DNA of 64,000 nucleotides from NCBI GenBank assembly GCA_963730995.1, contig CAVSUB010000013.1:1922001-1986000 (forward strand). The letters are read 5' to 3'. How positions within the stretch are numbered: position 1 is the first letter of the stretch; each line of letters opens with the position of its first letter. The notes under the pieces were generated by a model that made no database searches, was not told the origin of the DNA, and saw only the letters and a program-made list of their open reading frames with translations. This stretch comes from CAVSUB01 sp963730995 (GTDB lineage: Bacteria; Acidobacteriota; Vicinamibacteria; Vicinamibacterales; 2-12-FULL-66-21). A program made the position numbers and the translations under genes. This document shows positions 42,573 through 51,185 of this stretch, in pieces.

Positions 42573-43717
42573 TGCGGCCAGAACAGCACGCAGACAGGCG
42601 AGCCGGCGGACGCGAGGGGGCCGGCCGGCGACAAGGCGCCCGTCTTCTGATCGATGGCGAACACGGCCAGCGTGCCGGTGGCCTGATTCGCGGCGATGAG
42701 CCATTTCCCGGTCGGATCGATCGTGAAGTTGCGCGGGGTCTTGCCACGCGTCGGCTCGTGCTCGACGAGCGCGAGCGTGCCGTCAGCCGCGACGGAAAAC
42801 ACCGCCAGGCTGTCGTGACCGCGGTTGGAGCCATAGAGGAACCTGCCGTTCGGATGCACCGCGATTTCCGCGGTCGAGTTCTCACCCGTGTGGCCCGCCG
42901 GAAGAGTGGACACCGTGCCCAACGAGCGCAACGAGCCTGCGGCGCCCTCCCACGCAAACGATGTGATCGTCGAAGACAGCTCATTGATGACGAACACGAA
43001 ACGGCCGTTCGGATGAAAGGCGAGATGCCGCGGCCCGGAACCGGGCGTCACCGCAGCGGACGCAGGATCGTTGGGAGTCAGACTTCCCGATGCCTGATCG
43101 AATCGGTAGACGAGGATGCGATCGATCCCCAGATCCGCCTCGAGCAGGAAGTGGTTCGTCGGATCGAATACGACCTGGTGCGCGTGCGGCCCCTGCTGCC
43201 GCGCCTTGTTCGGTCCGGACCCCGTGCCGCTCAGCAACGCCGAAGACGCGGCGAGCCGGCCATCCGGTCCAACCGGAAACATCGCGATATTGCCGCCGGT
43301 ATAGTTCGCGACGGCGACGAACTTGCCGGTCTTGTCGCACTGCACGTGGCAGGGCGCGGCTCCGCCTGTCGATTCCACTCCCAGCGCCTTGAGCCCGCCC
43401 GTCGCAGCGTCGACGGCGAACGACGTCACGCTCCCGGCTTTGGAGCCCTTGTATTCGTCAACCTCGTTCACCGCGTACAACACGCGACCCGAACCGCCCA
43501 CCGCGAGGAAGCTCGGACTCGCGGTTTCGGCCTTCAGCCCGAGCGGCGTCAACGTTCCGGTGGAATCGTTGAAGCGGAAGGCATAGATCCCCTGGCTGTT
43601 GGTGTTCGGTCCCGTATAGGTGCCGATGAAAACGAGACGGCCCGGCTGGGGAGCCTGGCGGGCGGCGACGGTCGCGGCAAGGCCTGCGAGGATCGAGATG
43701 CTGAGGATGCGTGTCAT
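42569..43717 (-). CDS. lactonase-family beta-propeller (6-phosphogluconolactonase-like)
   Basis: Intact, 382 aa from ATG 43717. Seven-bladed propeller of the YbhE/Pgl lactonase family, with an N-terminal signal (ISILAGLAATVAARQ), so it acts outside the cytoplasm rather than in the pentose-phosphate pathway. Typical motifs: FIGTYTGPNTNSQGIYAFRF, PSFLAVGGSGRVLYAVNE, GGAAPCHVQCDKTGKFVAVA, GPHAHQVVFDPTNHFLLEAD, GSGPRHLAFHPNGRFVFVIN, TAEIAVHPNGRFLYGSNRGH. Starts 52 nt after the ADOP permease stop on the same strand, so it may belong to the PadR-ADOP operon. Exact substrate unknown. Confidence 0.88.
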   Translation of the reverse strand: MTRILSISILAGLAATVAARQAPQPGRLVFIGTYTGPNTNSQGIYAFRFNDSTGTLTPLGLKAETASPSFLAVGGSGRVLYAVNEVDEYKGSKAGSVTSFAVDAATGGLKALGVESTGGAAPCHVQCDKTGKFVAVANYTGGNIAMFPVGPDGRLAASSALLSGTGSGPNKARQQGPHAHQVVFDPTNHFLLEADLGIDRILVYRFDQASGSLTPNDPASAAVTPGSGPRHLAFHPNGRFVFVINELSSTITSFAWEGAAGSLRSLGTVSTLPAGHTGENSTAEIAVHPNGRFLYGSNRGHDSLAVFSVAADGTLALVEHEPTRGKTPRNFTIDPTGKWLIAANQATGTLAVFAIDQKTGALSPAGPLASAGSPVCVLFWPQ

Positions 43718-43769
43718 GTCGGGGGACGGTAGTGTCCTCTGGCGAGGCTGTCAAGACCGGGTGCCCCTT

Positions 43770-46424
43770 TTACTCCTCCCGCAAGGCGACGAGCGGGTCG
43801 ACTCGCGTCGCGCGCCAGGCCGGCACCAGCCCCGCCACCAGCGCCAGCGCCGCCAGGAGCAGCGCCGCTCCGCCAAACGCCACGCCATCGGTCGGGCGGA
43901 CTTCGTAAAGGAGTCCGCTCATCCCACGCGCCAGAGCCAGCGACGCGAGAATGCCCAGCCCGATCCCGGTGCCCGCAAGCAGCAGCGCCCGACGCATCAC
44001 CGACCAGACGACCTGCGAGGCGCGAGCCCCGAGCGCCATCCGCACGCCAATCTCGTGCGTCTGCTGGCTGACGACGTTGGCGAGGACGCCGTAGATACCA
44101 ATCGCCGCGAGCCCCAGCGCAACGAAGGCAAACACTGTCACGACGGTCATGCTGAACCGCTGCGGCTTGACGGACTCGGCAACGACTTCGGTCACGGTCT
44201 GCGGATCGACGAGCGGCAACTGGGGATCCAGGCCCCGCACGGCGCGGCGCAAATCCGCAACGACGCCGCCTGCGCTCCGATCGGTGTGAAGGACAACGTT
44301 GACCCGGCGGTAGAAGGCGTTCTGGGCCATCGGCTCGAAGGTCTGCGGGATGATGTCGGTGCCGAGCCCGCTCTGACTGACGTCGCCGACGACACCCACG
44401 ACTGTCATCCACGGATTCCTGTTGGCCGGAACGTCGATACCCCACTTGATGCGGCGGCCGATCGGATCCTGATCCGGCCACAGCTGATGCGCCAGCTGGT
44501 GATTGAGGATGACGACGCCTTGCTGGAGACCGTCCGCGTCAATGAAGTAGCGGCCTCGCTCGAGCGGGATGCCGAGGGCCTCGAAATAGCTTCCGCCCGT
44601 CCACGTCGCGGCGATCACGCGATTGAGGTCGGGAAGAGGGCGGGCGGTCGAGTCCGCCGTGAAGGCGCGCCTCTCGTCGACGTGGAGGGGACGATCCGTT
44701 CCGGTTCCCACGGCCATCACTCCCGGTATGGCTCGAGCGGCATCGATCAGCTGCTGATTGAACTGGACGATGTCCGGCCCCATTCGATAACGGCCGGGCG
44801 GCAGCGTCACCGACGCGGTGATCACCTGGGCCGCGCGGAAACCCGGACTCGTCGCGTTCAACTTCGCGAAACTCCGAACGAGCAGCCCGGCGCCGACCGA
44901 CAGCGTCAGCGCAAGAGCGAACTGGGCGACAACGAGGAAGCCAAGGAGTCGATGCCGTCCGCCCGGCGTCGCATCGGCCCGGCCGCCCTCCTTCAGCGCG
45001 TCGAACGTCGCCTGCAGGGTCGCGCGAAGCGCCGGCAGGATGCCGAAGAGGATCGGTGTCGCGAGCGTCAGCGCGAGCGTGAACAGCAACGTGCGCTCAT
45101 CCAGCACGATCGACTCGGCGCGTGGCAGCGTCGTCCCCGCCAGCGTTCGCAGGACGCCGACGGTCCAGTAGGCCAGCACGAGCCCCGCAACCCCGCCGAG
45201 CAGCGAGAGCACGAACCCTTCAGTCATCAGCTGACGAACGACGCGACCCGGGCTGGCGCCGAGCGCCGCGCGGAGGGCCAGCTCGCGCTGCCGGGAGCCG
45301 GCTCTCGTCAGCATCAGGTTCGCGACGTCGGCACACGCGATCAACAGCACGATGGCGACAGCGCCGGTGAGGACCAGAATCATTCTGCGGCTGTGGCCGA
45401 CGATCTCCTCGCTGAAGGGCCACATCGGCAGCGTCAGCTGCTGCGCCATCGGGCGGAGGATCGCGGGATAGCGTTCTGCCAGCGTGCGGGTTGCCGCGTC
45501 CACATCCGGCCGGGCCTGCGCCATCGTCACACCCGGCTTCAGGCGCGCCAGGACGCTGTTGTTGTACATGCTGCCGAATCCCTGCCGCTCGTTCGGGGAA
45601 AAGGCAATCGGGAGATACAGCGCCGCCGGCTCGCCATTGCTCTCGGGGCCGCGGGGAGGAAACACGAACCGCTCCCCCGTCACGCCGACGACGGTGAAGG
45701 GCTGTCGATCGAGCGTCAGCGTCCGGCCGATGACCGCCGGATCCCTGCCGAACGCGCGCGTCCAGAACCCGTAGTTGAGCACGACGACGCGGGCGCCGGC
45801 CCGGTCGTCTTCTTCGGTGAGGGCGCGCCCGAGCACCGGGCGCACACCGAGCAGGTCGAAGAACCCGGGTGAAACGCGCGTGCCGATGATCTGCTCCGGG
45901 TCACGTACTCCGGACACCTCGAAGCGGCCGCTCCGGTACGCGACGATGCCGGAGAACGACCGGGTCGCAGTGCGCACGATCTCGAAGTCCGGCGCCGACA
46001 CGTTGAACTTCGACACCGGGGCGCCGGGGATCTTCTCGAAGATCGCCAAGAGCTGCTCCGGCTTCTCGTAGGGCAGGCTCCGGAGCAGGACCCCGTCGAC
46101 GATCGTGAAGACCGCGGTGTTCGCGCCGATTCCGACGGCCAGCGCCAGAATTGAAATGAACGTGAACGCGGGATGCCTGCGAAGGTTCCGCAGGGCGTAA
46201 CGGACATCGGTCGTCAGCTGCGCGACGTGTTCGCGCGGCGCGGTTCGAACGATGCCGACGATCGTGTGCCACCAGAGCGCGAACGCGCTCCTGCCGTCGC
46301 CTCGATTCACCATCGCCTCCCGATGATCGCGAAACGTCTCTGCCATGTCGTCGCCGAAGTCAGCCCGGAATTCCGCCGGGAACAGCCGGAGCAAGCGCCG
46401 GAACATGCGATCCGATCGAGACAT
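43770..46424 (-). CDS. ADOP-family ABC transporter permease (MacB/FtsX type)
   Basis: Intact, 884 aa from ATG 46424: an acidobacterial duplicated orphan permease. The N-terminal prefix domain (RMFRRLLRLFPAEFRADFGD, MAETFRDHREA) is followed by the first helix (FTFISILALAVGIGANTAVF), a MacB-like periplasmic core (VLLRSLPYEKPEQLLAIFE...GTRVSPGFFDLLGVRPVLGR), an FtsX helix bundle (LIACADVANLMLTRAGSRQR), and a second core plus FtsX bundle ending WRATRVDPLVALREE, the standard family end. No ATPase gene lies nearby, as usual for ADOP proteins. It begins 17 nt after the PadR stop, so the repressor gene probably controls it. Confidence 0.92.
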   Translation of the reverse strand: MSRSDRMFRRLLRLFPAEFRADFGDDMAETFRDHREAMVNRGDGRSAFALWWHTIVGIVRTAPREHVAQLTTDVRYALRNLRRHPAFTFISILALAVGIGANTAVFTIVDGVLLRSLPYEKPEQLLAIFEKIPGAPVSKFNVSAPDFEIVRTATRSFSGIVAYRSGRFEVSGVRDPEQIIGTRVSPGFFDLLGVRPVLGRALTEEDDRAGARVVVLNYGFWTRAFGRDPAVIGRTLTLDRQPFTVVGVTGERFVFPPRGPESNGEPAALYLPIAFSPNERQGFGSMYNNSVLARLKPGVTMAQARPDVDAATRTLAERYPAILRPMAQQLTLPMWPFSEEIVGHSRRMILVLTGAVAIVLLIACADVANLMLTRAGSRQRELALRAALGASPGRVVRQLMTEGFVLSLLGGVAGLVLAYWTVGVLRTLAGTTLPRAESIVLDERTLLFTLALTLATPILFGILPALRATLQATFDALKEGGRADATPGGRHRLLGFLVVAQFALALTLSVGAGLLVRSFAKLNATSPGFRAAQVITASVTLPPGRYRMGPDIVQFNQQLIDAARAIPGVMAVGTGTDRPLHVDERRAFTADSTARPLPDLNRVIAATWTGGSYFEALGIPLERGRYFIDADGLQQGVVILNHQLAHQLWPDQDPIGRRIKWGIDVPANRNPWMTVVGVVGDVSQSGLGTDIIPQTFEPMAQNAFYRRVNVVLHTDRSAGGVVADLRRAVRGLDPQLPLVDPQTVTEVVAESVKPQRFSMTVVTVFAFVALGLAAIGIYGVLANVVSQQTHEIGVRMALGARASQVVWSVMRRALLLAGTGIGLGILASLALARGMSGLLYEVRPTDGVAFGGAALLLAALALVAGLVPAWRATRVDPLVALREE

Positions 46425-46441
46425 TTTGACTGCCGATCCGA

Positions 46442-46777
46442 TCAGGCCCGACGGAAGAGGACCTTCGTTTTGGCAACAGCCAGCGTCTGTTCGAGCCGGC
46501 CGGCCTCGGCACGCGCCACGTCACGTCCGAATGGGGTGAGCTCGTACAGGCGGCGCCGATCGCTTTTGCTGGCTCGCTCCTTGATCAGCCCCTCGCTCAA
46601 GAGCCGCTTGATGATGCCGTAGAGCGTGCCCGTGCTCAGCCGGACCGCGCCCGACGTGATCTGCTCTACGTCTTTCATGATCGCGTAGCCATGCGCCGGA
46701 GCATCGGCCAGCGCGACCAGCACGTGGAACATCGCCGGCGTGAGCGGCAGGAGGGCGTCCGGATTGCGAGTCGTCAT
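46442..46777 (-). CDS. PadR family transcriptional regulator
   Basis: Winged-helix repressor of 111 aa. I chose ATG 46777 (MTTRNPDALLPLTPAMFHV); a GTG 12 nt upstream is the alternative. PadR features: HGYAIMKDVEQITSGAVRLS, then STGTLYGIIKRLLSEGLIKE (recognition helix and wing) and RRRLYELTPFGRDVARAEAG. The C-terminus is short, as in the PadR-s1 subgroup. It is the first gene of a likely operon with the ADOP permease. A 36-bp palindrome covers its promoter and start codon, so autoregulation is likely. Confidence 0.92.
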   Translation of the reverse strand: MTTRNPDALLPLTPAMFHVLVALADAPAHGYAIMKDVEQITSGAVRLSTGTLYGIIKRLLSEGLIKERASKSDRRRLYELTPFGRDVARAEAGRLEQTLAVAKTKVLFRRA

Positions 46778-46811
46778 ACGTCGTGTCACGATATGCCGTG
46801 ATACGACGTAT
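46776..46811. promoter_or_regulatory. 36-bp palindromic operator over the padR start
   Basis: Outer arms ATACGTCGT (46776-46784) and ACGACGTAT (46803-46811) are perfectly complementary; inner TCACG (46786-46790) pairs with CGTGA (46797-46801). It overlaps the ATG and the space between -35 and -10. PadR proteins are known to bind AT-ended dyads in their own promoters. Confidence 0.75.
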
Positions 46812-46817
46812 TGTCAA
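46789..46817 (-). promoter_or_regulatory. sigma-70 type promoter of padR
   Basis: On the minus strand TTGACA (46817-46812) is separated by 17 bp from ATATCG (46794-46789). The -35 is perfect. The transcript would start very close to the ATG at 46777, giving a short or absent leader. Confidence 0.55.
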
Positions 46818-46903
46818 TGTACTGGCAGTGAACGGCCGACCAGGAATCGCAGCCGGGCTCTCCCACCACACTCGACGCGCAAGGATATTCCGCGACGCCT
46901 TCT

Positions 46904-46980
46904 AACAGGAGATCAGAAGGTCAGGAGTTCAGAAGAACAAGAACCGACTTTGAACTCCTGATCTCTTGAACTCCTGTTGG
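46904..46980. repeat. palindromic element, GGAGATCAG type
   Basis: Left arm 46904-46935 begins AACAGGAGATCAGAAGGTCA and is purine-rich; right arm 46948-46980 is its complement with about five mismatches. Both arms are made of 8- to 9-bp degenerate units (AGGAGNTCA). It sits between the NIPSNAP stop and the padR promoter, all on the minus strand. The element at 47895 starts with nearly the same arm. Confidence 0.8.
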
Positions 46981-47031
46981 ACGACGTAGGCCCTTTCGGA
47001 ATCACGTGCCAAGGCCCGAGGGCGGGCAGGC

Positions 47032-47862
47032 TCAGATCTGCGAGTACGCCGCAGGACGCAGGAAGATCGTGGTGATGTTCGTCACGATGTCCGCATCGCT
47101 GAAGCCTGGCGTGGACGAGACCTTCTTCCACTCCGGGTCATTGCGGAAGTTGTCCCAGCTCTTCTCGCGCCCCGCCATGTTCTCGTGCACGAGCATGTAC
47201 ACCAGGCTGGGCATCCGCGGACCGGCGAGCGTGCGCGAAAAGAAGACCGGAGTGAGTCCGACCCGTTTGAAGATCTCGATCTCGCCCATCTCCGAGAACA
47301 TCTTGACCTTCGCGAGATGCGTCTTTTCGCTGGGGCTCTCGTACGTCCGCAGCTCGAAGAGGCGCGGGCCCTTGGACGCGGTCGCCGCCGGCAGAGCGAG
47401 GCGGGGAAATTTCGGGAACGCGGCGAGGACCGCATTCTCCTGCCGCACGTACGCGGGATCGGCGGCCGTGGCGTCCAGATATGGCGCTGCCGCGCGCAGA
47501 TACTGGTCGTCGGCCTGGAGCCTGCCGTCCATACCTCCCAGCGCGTCGAGCGTCGGAAGCGGCGTGAGCACGAAGATCGTGGGACCAGCCACGCCGGCCA
47601 GCACTTCGAAAACGCCGACGGGGGAACATCCGATCCTGTTCAGCGCCGGGATGGCCGCCTTCTGAAGGTAGTCAGCCAGGCGGCCCGGTGCGGTGCCGTT
47701 CCGCAGGATGTACTGACGCCACAAGTAGAACTCGGGCGGTGCAGTCTCAGTGCCTTGAGCTCCTGCAGCAGCGTCAGTCGATCCGCTTCCAGACGCCGCC
47801 AGCGCCAGCATTGATGTCATGAAATTGCGTCTCTCCACGAAGAGTCCTTTCATCAGGGACAA
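47032..47862 (-). CDS. NIPSNAP family protein
   Basis: 276 aa from ATG 47862 (or 47850, MKGLFVERRNF). The N-terminus RRNFMTSMLALAASGSG resembles a Tat-like or Sec signal with poor hydrophobicity, so export is uncertain. Two NIPSNAP-type ferredoxin-like domains: FYLWRQYILRNGTAPGRLAD (about residues 45-64) with GVFEVLAGVAGPTIFVLTPL, and LFELRTYESPSEKTHLAKVK (about 167-186) with TPVFFSRTLAGPRMPSLVYM and WDNFRNDPEWKKV. The WxxFxxDPEW motif near the end is typical. The biochemical role of bacterial NIPSNAPs is not settled. Confidence 0.88.
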   Translation of the reverse strand: MSLMKGLFVERRNFMTSMLALAASGSGSTDAAAGAQGTETAPPEFYLWRQYILRNGTAPGRLADYLQKAAIPALNRIGCSPVGVFEVLAGVAGPTIFVLTPLPTLDALGGMDGRLQADDQYLRAAAPYLDATAADPAYVRQENAVLAAFPKFPRLALPAATASKGPRLFELRTYESPSEKTHLAKVKMFSEMGEIEIFKRVGLTPVFFSRTLAGPRMPSLVYMLVHENMAGREKSWDNFRNDPEWKKVSSTPGFSDADIVTNITTIFLRPAAYSQI

Positions 47863-47894
47863 GAATGGACCTGACCGCGGCTCGAGGCGCTATT

Positions 47895-47977
47895 TTGACA
47901 GGAGATCAGAAGTTCAGAAGATCAAAAGGCTCTGGTTTTCGACCTTCTGACGTCCTGATCTTTTGATCTCCTGTCAA
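47895..47977. repeat. palindromic element overlapping the rluA 3' end
   Basis: Left arm 47895-47928 (TTGACAGGAGATCAGAAG...) and right arm 47944-47977 are complementary with about six mismatches over 34 bp. The right arm encodes the last residues of the pseudouridine synthase and the left arm contains its stop (47922-47924). Arm sequence matches the start of the element at 46904. Confidence 0.8.
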
Positions 47978-48914
47978 GGCCAGCCGTCGAGAAGAGGCGC
48001 TGCAAATCATCCGGGATCGGCGCCGCAATTTCCAAGCGGGTGCCGGTTATCGGATGCCGCATCCCAAGTCGCCAGGCGTGCAACGCTTGCCGCGGAAAGG
48101 ACACCAGTGCCTCGCGCAGCTGTCGATCCGTGGCTTGTGCCCACAGCGGCTCCCCGTATACCGGATCGCCCACGATCGGCCAGCCGCGGGCAGCGAGATG
48201 GACGCGGATCTGGTGAGTCCGCCCGGTCACCAGCCGGCAGCGCAGCAGGCCCAGACCGACGTGTGGAGCAGGGACTCGCGCAAGGCGCTCGAAATGCGTC
48301 ACGCTCGGAGCCCCGACTGATTCCGACGCCGCGACGCGGCGACGGTCGGATCCGTCGCGCGCGAGGCGCAGGGCAATCGCGCCTCGAGCTGGAATCGACC
48401 GGCCGTACACCAGCGCCAGATAATCCTTCTCGATCTTGCCGCGCTGCAGGGCGGCGTGTATCGCGGGCGTCTTCGCTACGAGGACGATGCCGGACGTGAG
48501 CTTGTCCAGGCGTCCCACGAGCGACGGCCGCTGGCCCGCGGGCCAGCGTCGCGCGTGCCACAGCAGCGCGTTCATCAGCGTTCCGCTCGTGTGCGCGTGC
48601 GTGGGGTGCGACACGATGCCGGACGGCTTGTCCACGGCCAGGAGGTGATCGTCCTCATGAAGAATGTGGAGTGGGACCTGCTCGACCTCCATCGGCCGCC
48701 GCGCCGCCGCCGCGGGAAGCGCGACTGCGATCACGTCGCCAGCCGCGGTTCGCGTGGAAACTCGACGGACTGCCGCGCCGTTCACGCTGACGTGACCGGC
48801 CTCGATCCAGTCCTGGATCCGCGTCCGTGTCGCCACGCCAACGCCCGCAAGATGTCTACGGAGCACGAGATCGATCCGCCGGCCCGCGTCGCCCCGATCG
48901 GTCTTGAGGATCAT
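47922..48914 (-). CDS. RluA-family pseudouridine synthase
   Basis: Converts uridine to pseudouridine in rRNA or tRNA; 330 aa from ATG 48914. An N-terminal S4-like domain (RIDLVLRRHLAGVGVATRTR, IQDWIEAGHVSVNGAAV) is followed by the catalytic domain: LHILHEDDHLLAVDKPSGIV, then SLVGRLDKLTSGIVLVAKTP with the catalytic Asp in GRLDKLTSG, and RCRLVTGRTHQIRVHLAARG. The fold ends near TRLEIAAPIPDDLQRLF. The last 17 residues (from DRRSKDQDVRRSKTRAF) and the stop codon come from the palindromic element at 47895 and are not family sequence. Exact target site cannot be assigned. Confidence 0.9.
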   Translation of the reverse strand: MILKTDRGDAGRRIDLVLRRHLAGVGVATRTRIQDWIEAGHVSVNGAAVRRVSTRTAAGDVIAVALPAAAARRPMEVEQVPLHILHEDDHLLAVDKPSGIVSHPTHAHTSGTLMNALLWHARRWPAGQRPSLVGRLDKLTSGIVLVAKTPAIHAALQRGKIEKDYLALVYGRSIPARGAIALRLARDGSDRRRVAASESVGAPSVTHFERLARVPAPHVGLGLLRCRLVTGRTHQIRVHLAARGWPIVGDPVYGEPLWAQATDRQLREALVSFPRQALHAWRLGMRHPITGTRLEIAAPIPDDLQRLFSTAGLDRRSKDQDVRRSKTRAF

Positions 48915-48979
48915 CGGGCTTCACGTTACCGCACTTCCTTGACTCTTTGACGGGCGCTCGGCTCAAGTGATACTCACCT

Positions 48980-50332
48980 GTGCCCAGAACGATGCTGATT
49001 GCCGTCGCCAACTTCGCCTGGATTGTCATGCTGCTGTACCCCGAAGCCGGGACGGGCTCGCAACAAGTGGAAACACGAAACCAGAAATGGGTAGCCTCCT
49101 GGGCCGCGTCGGCTCATGGGCCCTACCCGTCCGGAAATGCTTCCGCGCAGCCGACGCTGGATTTCGCGTTCGAATCGGCTGAGCGCGGTGCGACCGATCA
49201 GACGTTCCGGCTGATCCTCAAACCTGACCTCTGGGGCAGTCGCGTGCGGCTCCGATTCTCGAATGCGTTCGGGACGCAGCCAGTCACGTTCGACGACGCT
49301 TTCGTCGGTCTGCAGGCGACGGCCGGGACTCTCGTGACTGGCACCAACCAGCGCGTCACGTTCGACAAGGGCAAGCGCGCCCTCACGCTACCGCCCGGCT
49401 CGTCGTCGTTCAGCGACCCGATCGCGCTACCGTTCGTCCAGCGCTCGAGCGTGGCGCTCATGACGGGCCGGAAGCTCGCCGTCAGCTTTCACGCGGTGGG
49501 GTCAACCGGGCCGATGACGTGGCACGCGAAGGGCCTGACGACCTCGTACCTCACCGCGCCGGGCGCCGGGAGCCACGGAGCGGACGAGCACGATGACGCG
49601 TTCCCTTACACGACGACATCCTGGTATTTTCTGGATGCCGTCGACGTCATGGCGTCGGAGGACACGGCCGTCGTCGCCTGCTTCGGCGACTCGATCACGG
49701 ACGGCACCGCGTCGACCTTGAACGGAGACGACCGATGGCCGGACGTCCTTTCACGGCGCCTCCATGCGGCCTACGGCGAAAGAGTCGCCGTGGTCAATGC
49801 CGGGATCGGAGGCAATCGGGTTGCAGGGCCGACGTCATACTCGCCGGCGACGCCCTTCGCCGGCGGGCCGTCTGCGCTCGATCGTCTCGATAGAGATGTG
49901 CTCGGTTTGTCGGGGCTCTCTGCCGTGATCTGGCTCGAAGGGATCAACGATCTGTCGGCCGGCGCGACACCGGAGGCGATCATCGCGGGTTTCAAGGAAG
50001 GCGTGCGGCGGCTGCGCACACGAGCCGGGCTGAAGATCATCGGCGCCACGATCACGCCGAGCCTTGGCTCTACGAGCGCGTCGGGAACGCCGGAGAACGA
50101 TGCCCGGCGAAAGACGATCAACGATTTCATTCGCACGAGCGGATTGTTCGATGCCGTCGCGGACTTCGATGGAGCCACCCTCGACGCTGGAACGGGAGCG
50201 CTGAAGGCCCCGTTTCAGCCGAACAGCACGACGGGAGGCGCAGGCGACAAACTGCATCCGAACAGGGCCGGTTACCAGGCCATGGCGAACGCGATCGACG
50301 TCCGGTTGCTGGCGCCTGCAGCAAAGAGATGA
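48980..50332 (+). CDS. SGNH/GDSL-family hydrolase
   Basis: Exported esterase-type hydrolase, 450 aa from GTG 48980 (ATG 48992 is an alternative). After a signal peptide (LIAVANFAWIVMLLYPEAG) comes a beta-rich domain (WVASWAASAHGPYPSGN; RVRLRFSNAFGTQPVTFDDA), then the SGNH core: block I VVACFGDSITDGTAS with the nucleophile Ser, block II-like NAGIGGNRVAGP, block III LEGINDLSAGA and block V KLHPNRAGYQAMANAI with the His. This arrangement is typical of secreted SGNH hydrolases acting on carbohydrate esters. The frame is clean. The dioxygenase gene begins 37 nt after its stop. Confidence 0.9.
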   Translation: MPRTMLIAVANFAWIVMLLYPEAGTGSQQVETRNQKWVASWAASAHGPYPSGNASAQPTLDFAFESAERGATDQTFRLILKPDLWGSRVRLRFSNAFGTQPVTFDDAFVGLQATAGTLVTGTNQRVTFDKGKRALTLPPGSSSFSDPIALPFVQRSSVALMTGRKLAVSFHAVGSTGPMTWHAKGLTTSYLTAPGAGSHGADEHDDAFPYTTTSWYFLDAVDVMASEDTAVVACFGDSITDGTASTLNGDDRWPDVLSRRLHAAYGERVAVVNAGIGGNRVAGPTSYSPATPFAGGPSALDRLDRDVLGLSGLSAVIWLEGINDLSAGATPEAIIAGFKEGVRRLRTRAGLKIIGATITPSLGSTSASGTPENDARRKTINDFIRTSGLFDAVADFDGATLDAGTGALKAPFQPNSTTGGAGDKLHPNRAGYQAMANAIDVRLLAPAAKR

Positions 50333-50369
50333 AGGGACCGTCTCCAATTGAGAGCGGAGGCTGACGATC

Positions 50370-51152
50370 ATGAACCTCCCAACGAAGGATCAGGAACAAC
50401 AGCTCGACGAGCTTGGCTATGTCATCCTCGAAAACTGCATGGGACCTCGCCTCCTGGAGGGCCTGCGCACGCGCATCCACGAGTTGTTCGCCGAGGAAGG
50501 AGACAAAGCCGGAAGCGAGTTCCTGCAGGAAGAGCAGGCGCACCGACTGGCCAATCTCGTGGACAAGGGTGACGTCTTCCAGCATGCGATCGTGTTTGCC
50601 GACGTGGTCGATCGCGTGCGACACGTTCTCGGATCTGCCTTCAAGTTGAGCAGCCTGAACGCGCGATCGGCCGACCCGCACTCGAGCGTGGGCCAGCCGC
50701 TGCACGTCGACATGGGTGCCATCGCCGACGACAAGGGCTTCTGGGCCTGCAACACCGTCTGGATGCTCGACGACTTCACAACGGAGAACGGCGCCACCCG
50801 GATGATTCCAGGCTCGCATCGGTGGGGAAAGCGGCCCCAGGACGTGCTCGCGGATCCGTCGGCGCCGCATCCCGAGGAGATCCTGCTGACGGGCCGCGCC
50901 GGCAGCGTCGCCGTGATGAACGCGCACATGTGGCACGGTGGCACGGCGAACAGGACGTCGGCCCCGCGACTGGCCATGCACGCTTTCTACTGTCGCAGCG
51001 ACAAGCCCCAGCAGCAGTATCAGAAGCACCTGTTGCGTCCCGACGTCCAGGCGAGCCTGCCCCCCGACGTGCGCCGGATTCTTGCGCTCGACGACCCGTT
51101 GAACGACGAGCTCGCCTCGAAGGCGGTCGTGCGCAGCGGATTCTTGAAGTAG
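50370..51152 (+). CDS. phytanoyl-CoA dioxygenase (PhyH) family protein
   Basis: Fe(II)/2-oxoglutarate-dependent oxygenase, 260 aa from ATG 50370 (GGAGG 12 nt upstream). The N-terminus DELGYVILENCMGPRLLEGL is family-typical. The iron triad is visible: His and Asp in QPLHVDMGAIADD (about residues 110-114), the distal His in NAHMWHGGTANRTSAPRLAM, and the Arg of APRLAM for 2-oxoglutarate. TTENGATRMIPGSHRWGKR is the conserved strand between them. Substrate unknown; neighbours are a hydrolase and a fucosidase, so a secondary-metabolite or sugar-related role is only a guess. Confidence 0.9.
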   Translation: MNLPTKDQEQQLDELGYVILENCMGPRLLEGLRTRIHELFAEEGDKAGSEFLQEEQAHRLANLVDKGDVFQHAIVFADVVDRVRHVLGSAFKLSSLNARSADPHSSVGQPLHVDMGAIADDKGFWACNTVWMLDDFTTENGATRMIPGSHRWGKRPQDVLADPSAPHPEEILLTGRAGSVAVMNAHMWHGGTANRTSAPRLAMHAFYCRSDKPQQQYQKHLLRPDVQASLPPDVRRILALDDPLNDELASKAVVRSGFLK

Positions 51153-51185
51153 GCTAGCGGCGTGCCCGGCGGCGTCCATGCGCCA

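Noticed and set aside
43620..45872. Long open reading frame on the plus strand opposite the ADOP permease
   Set aside because: It is antisense to a strongly conserved permease; its translation is Arg/Gln-rich and low-complexity, as expected for GC-rich shadow frames.
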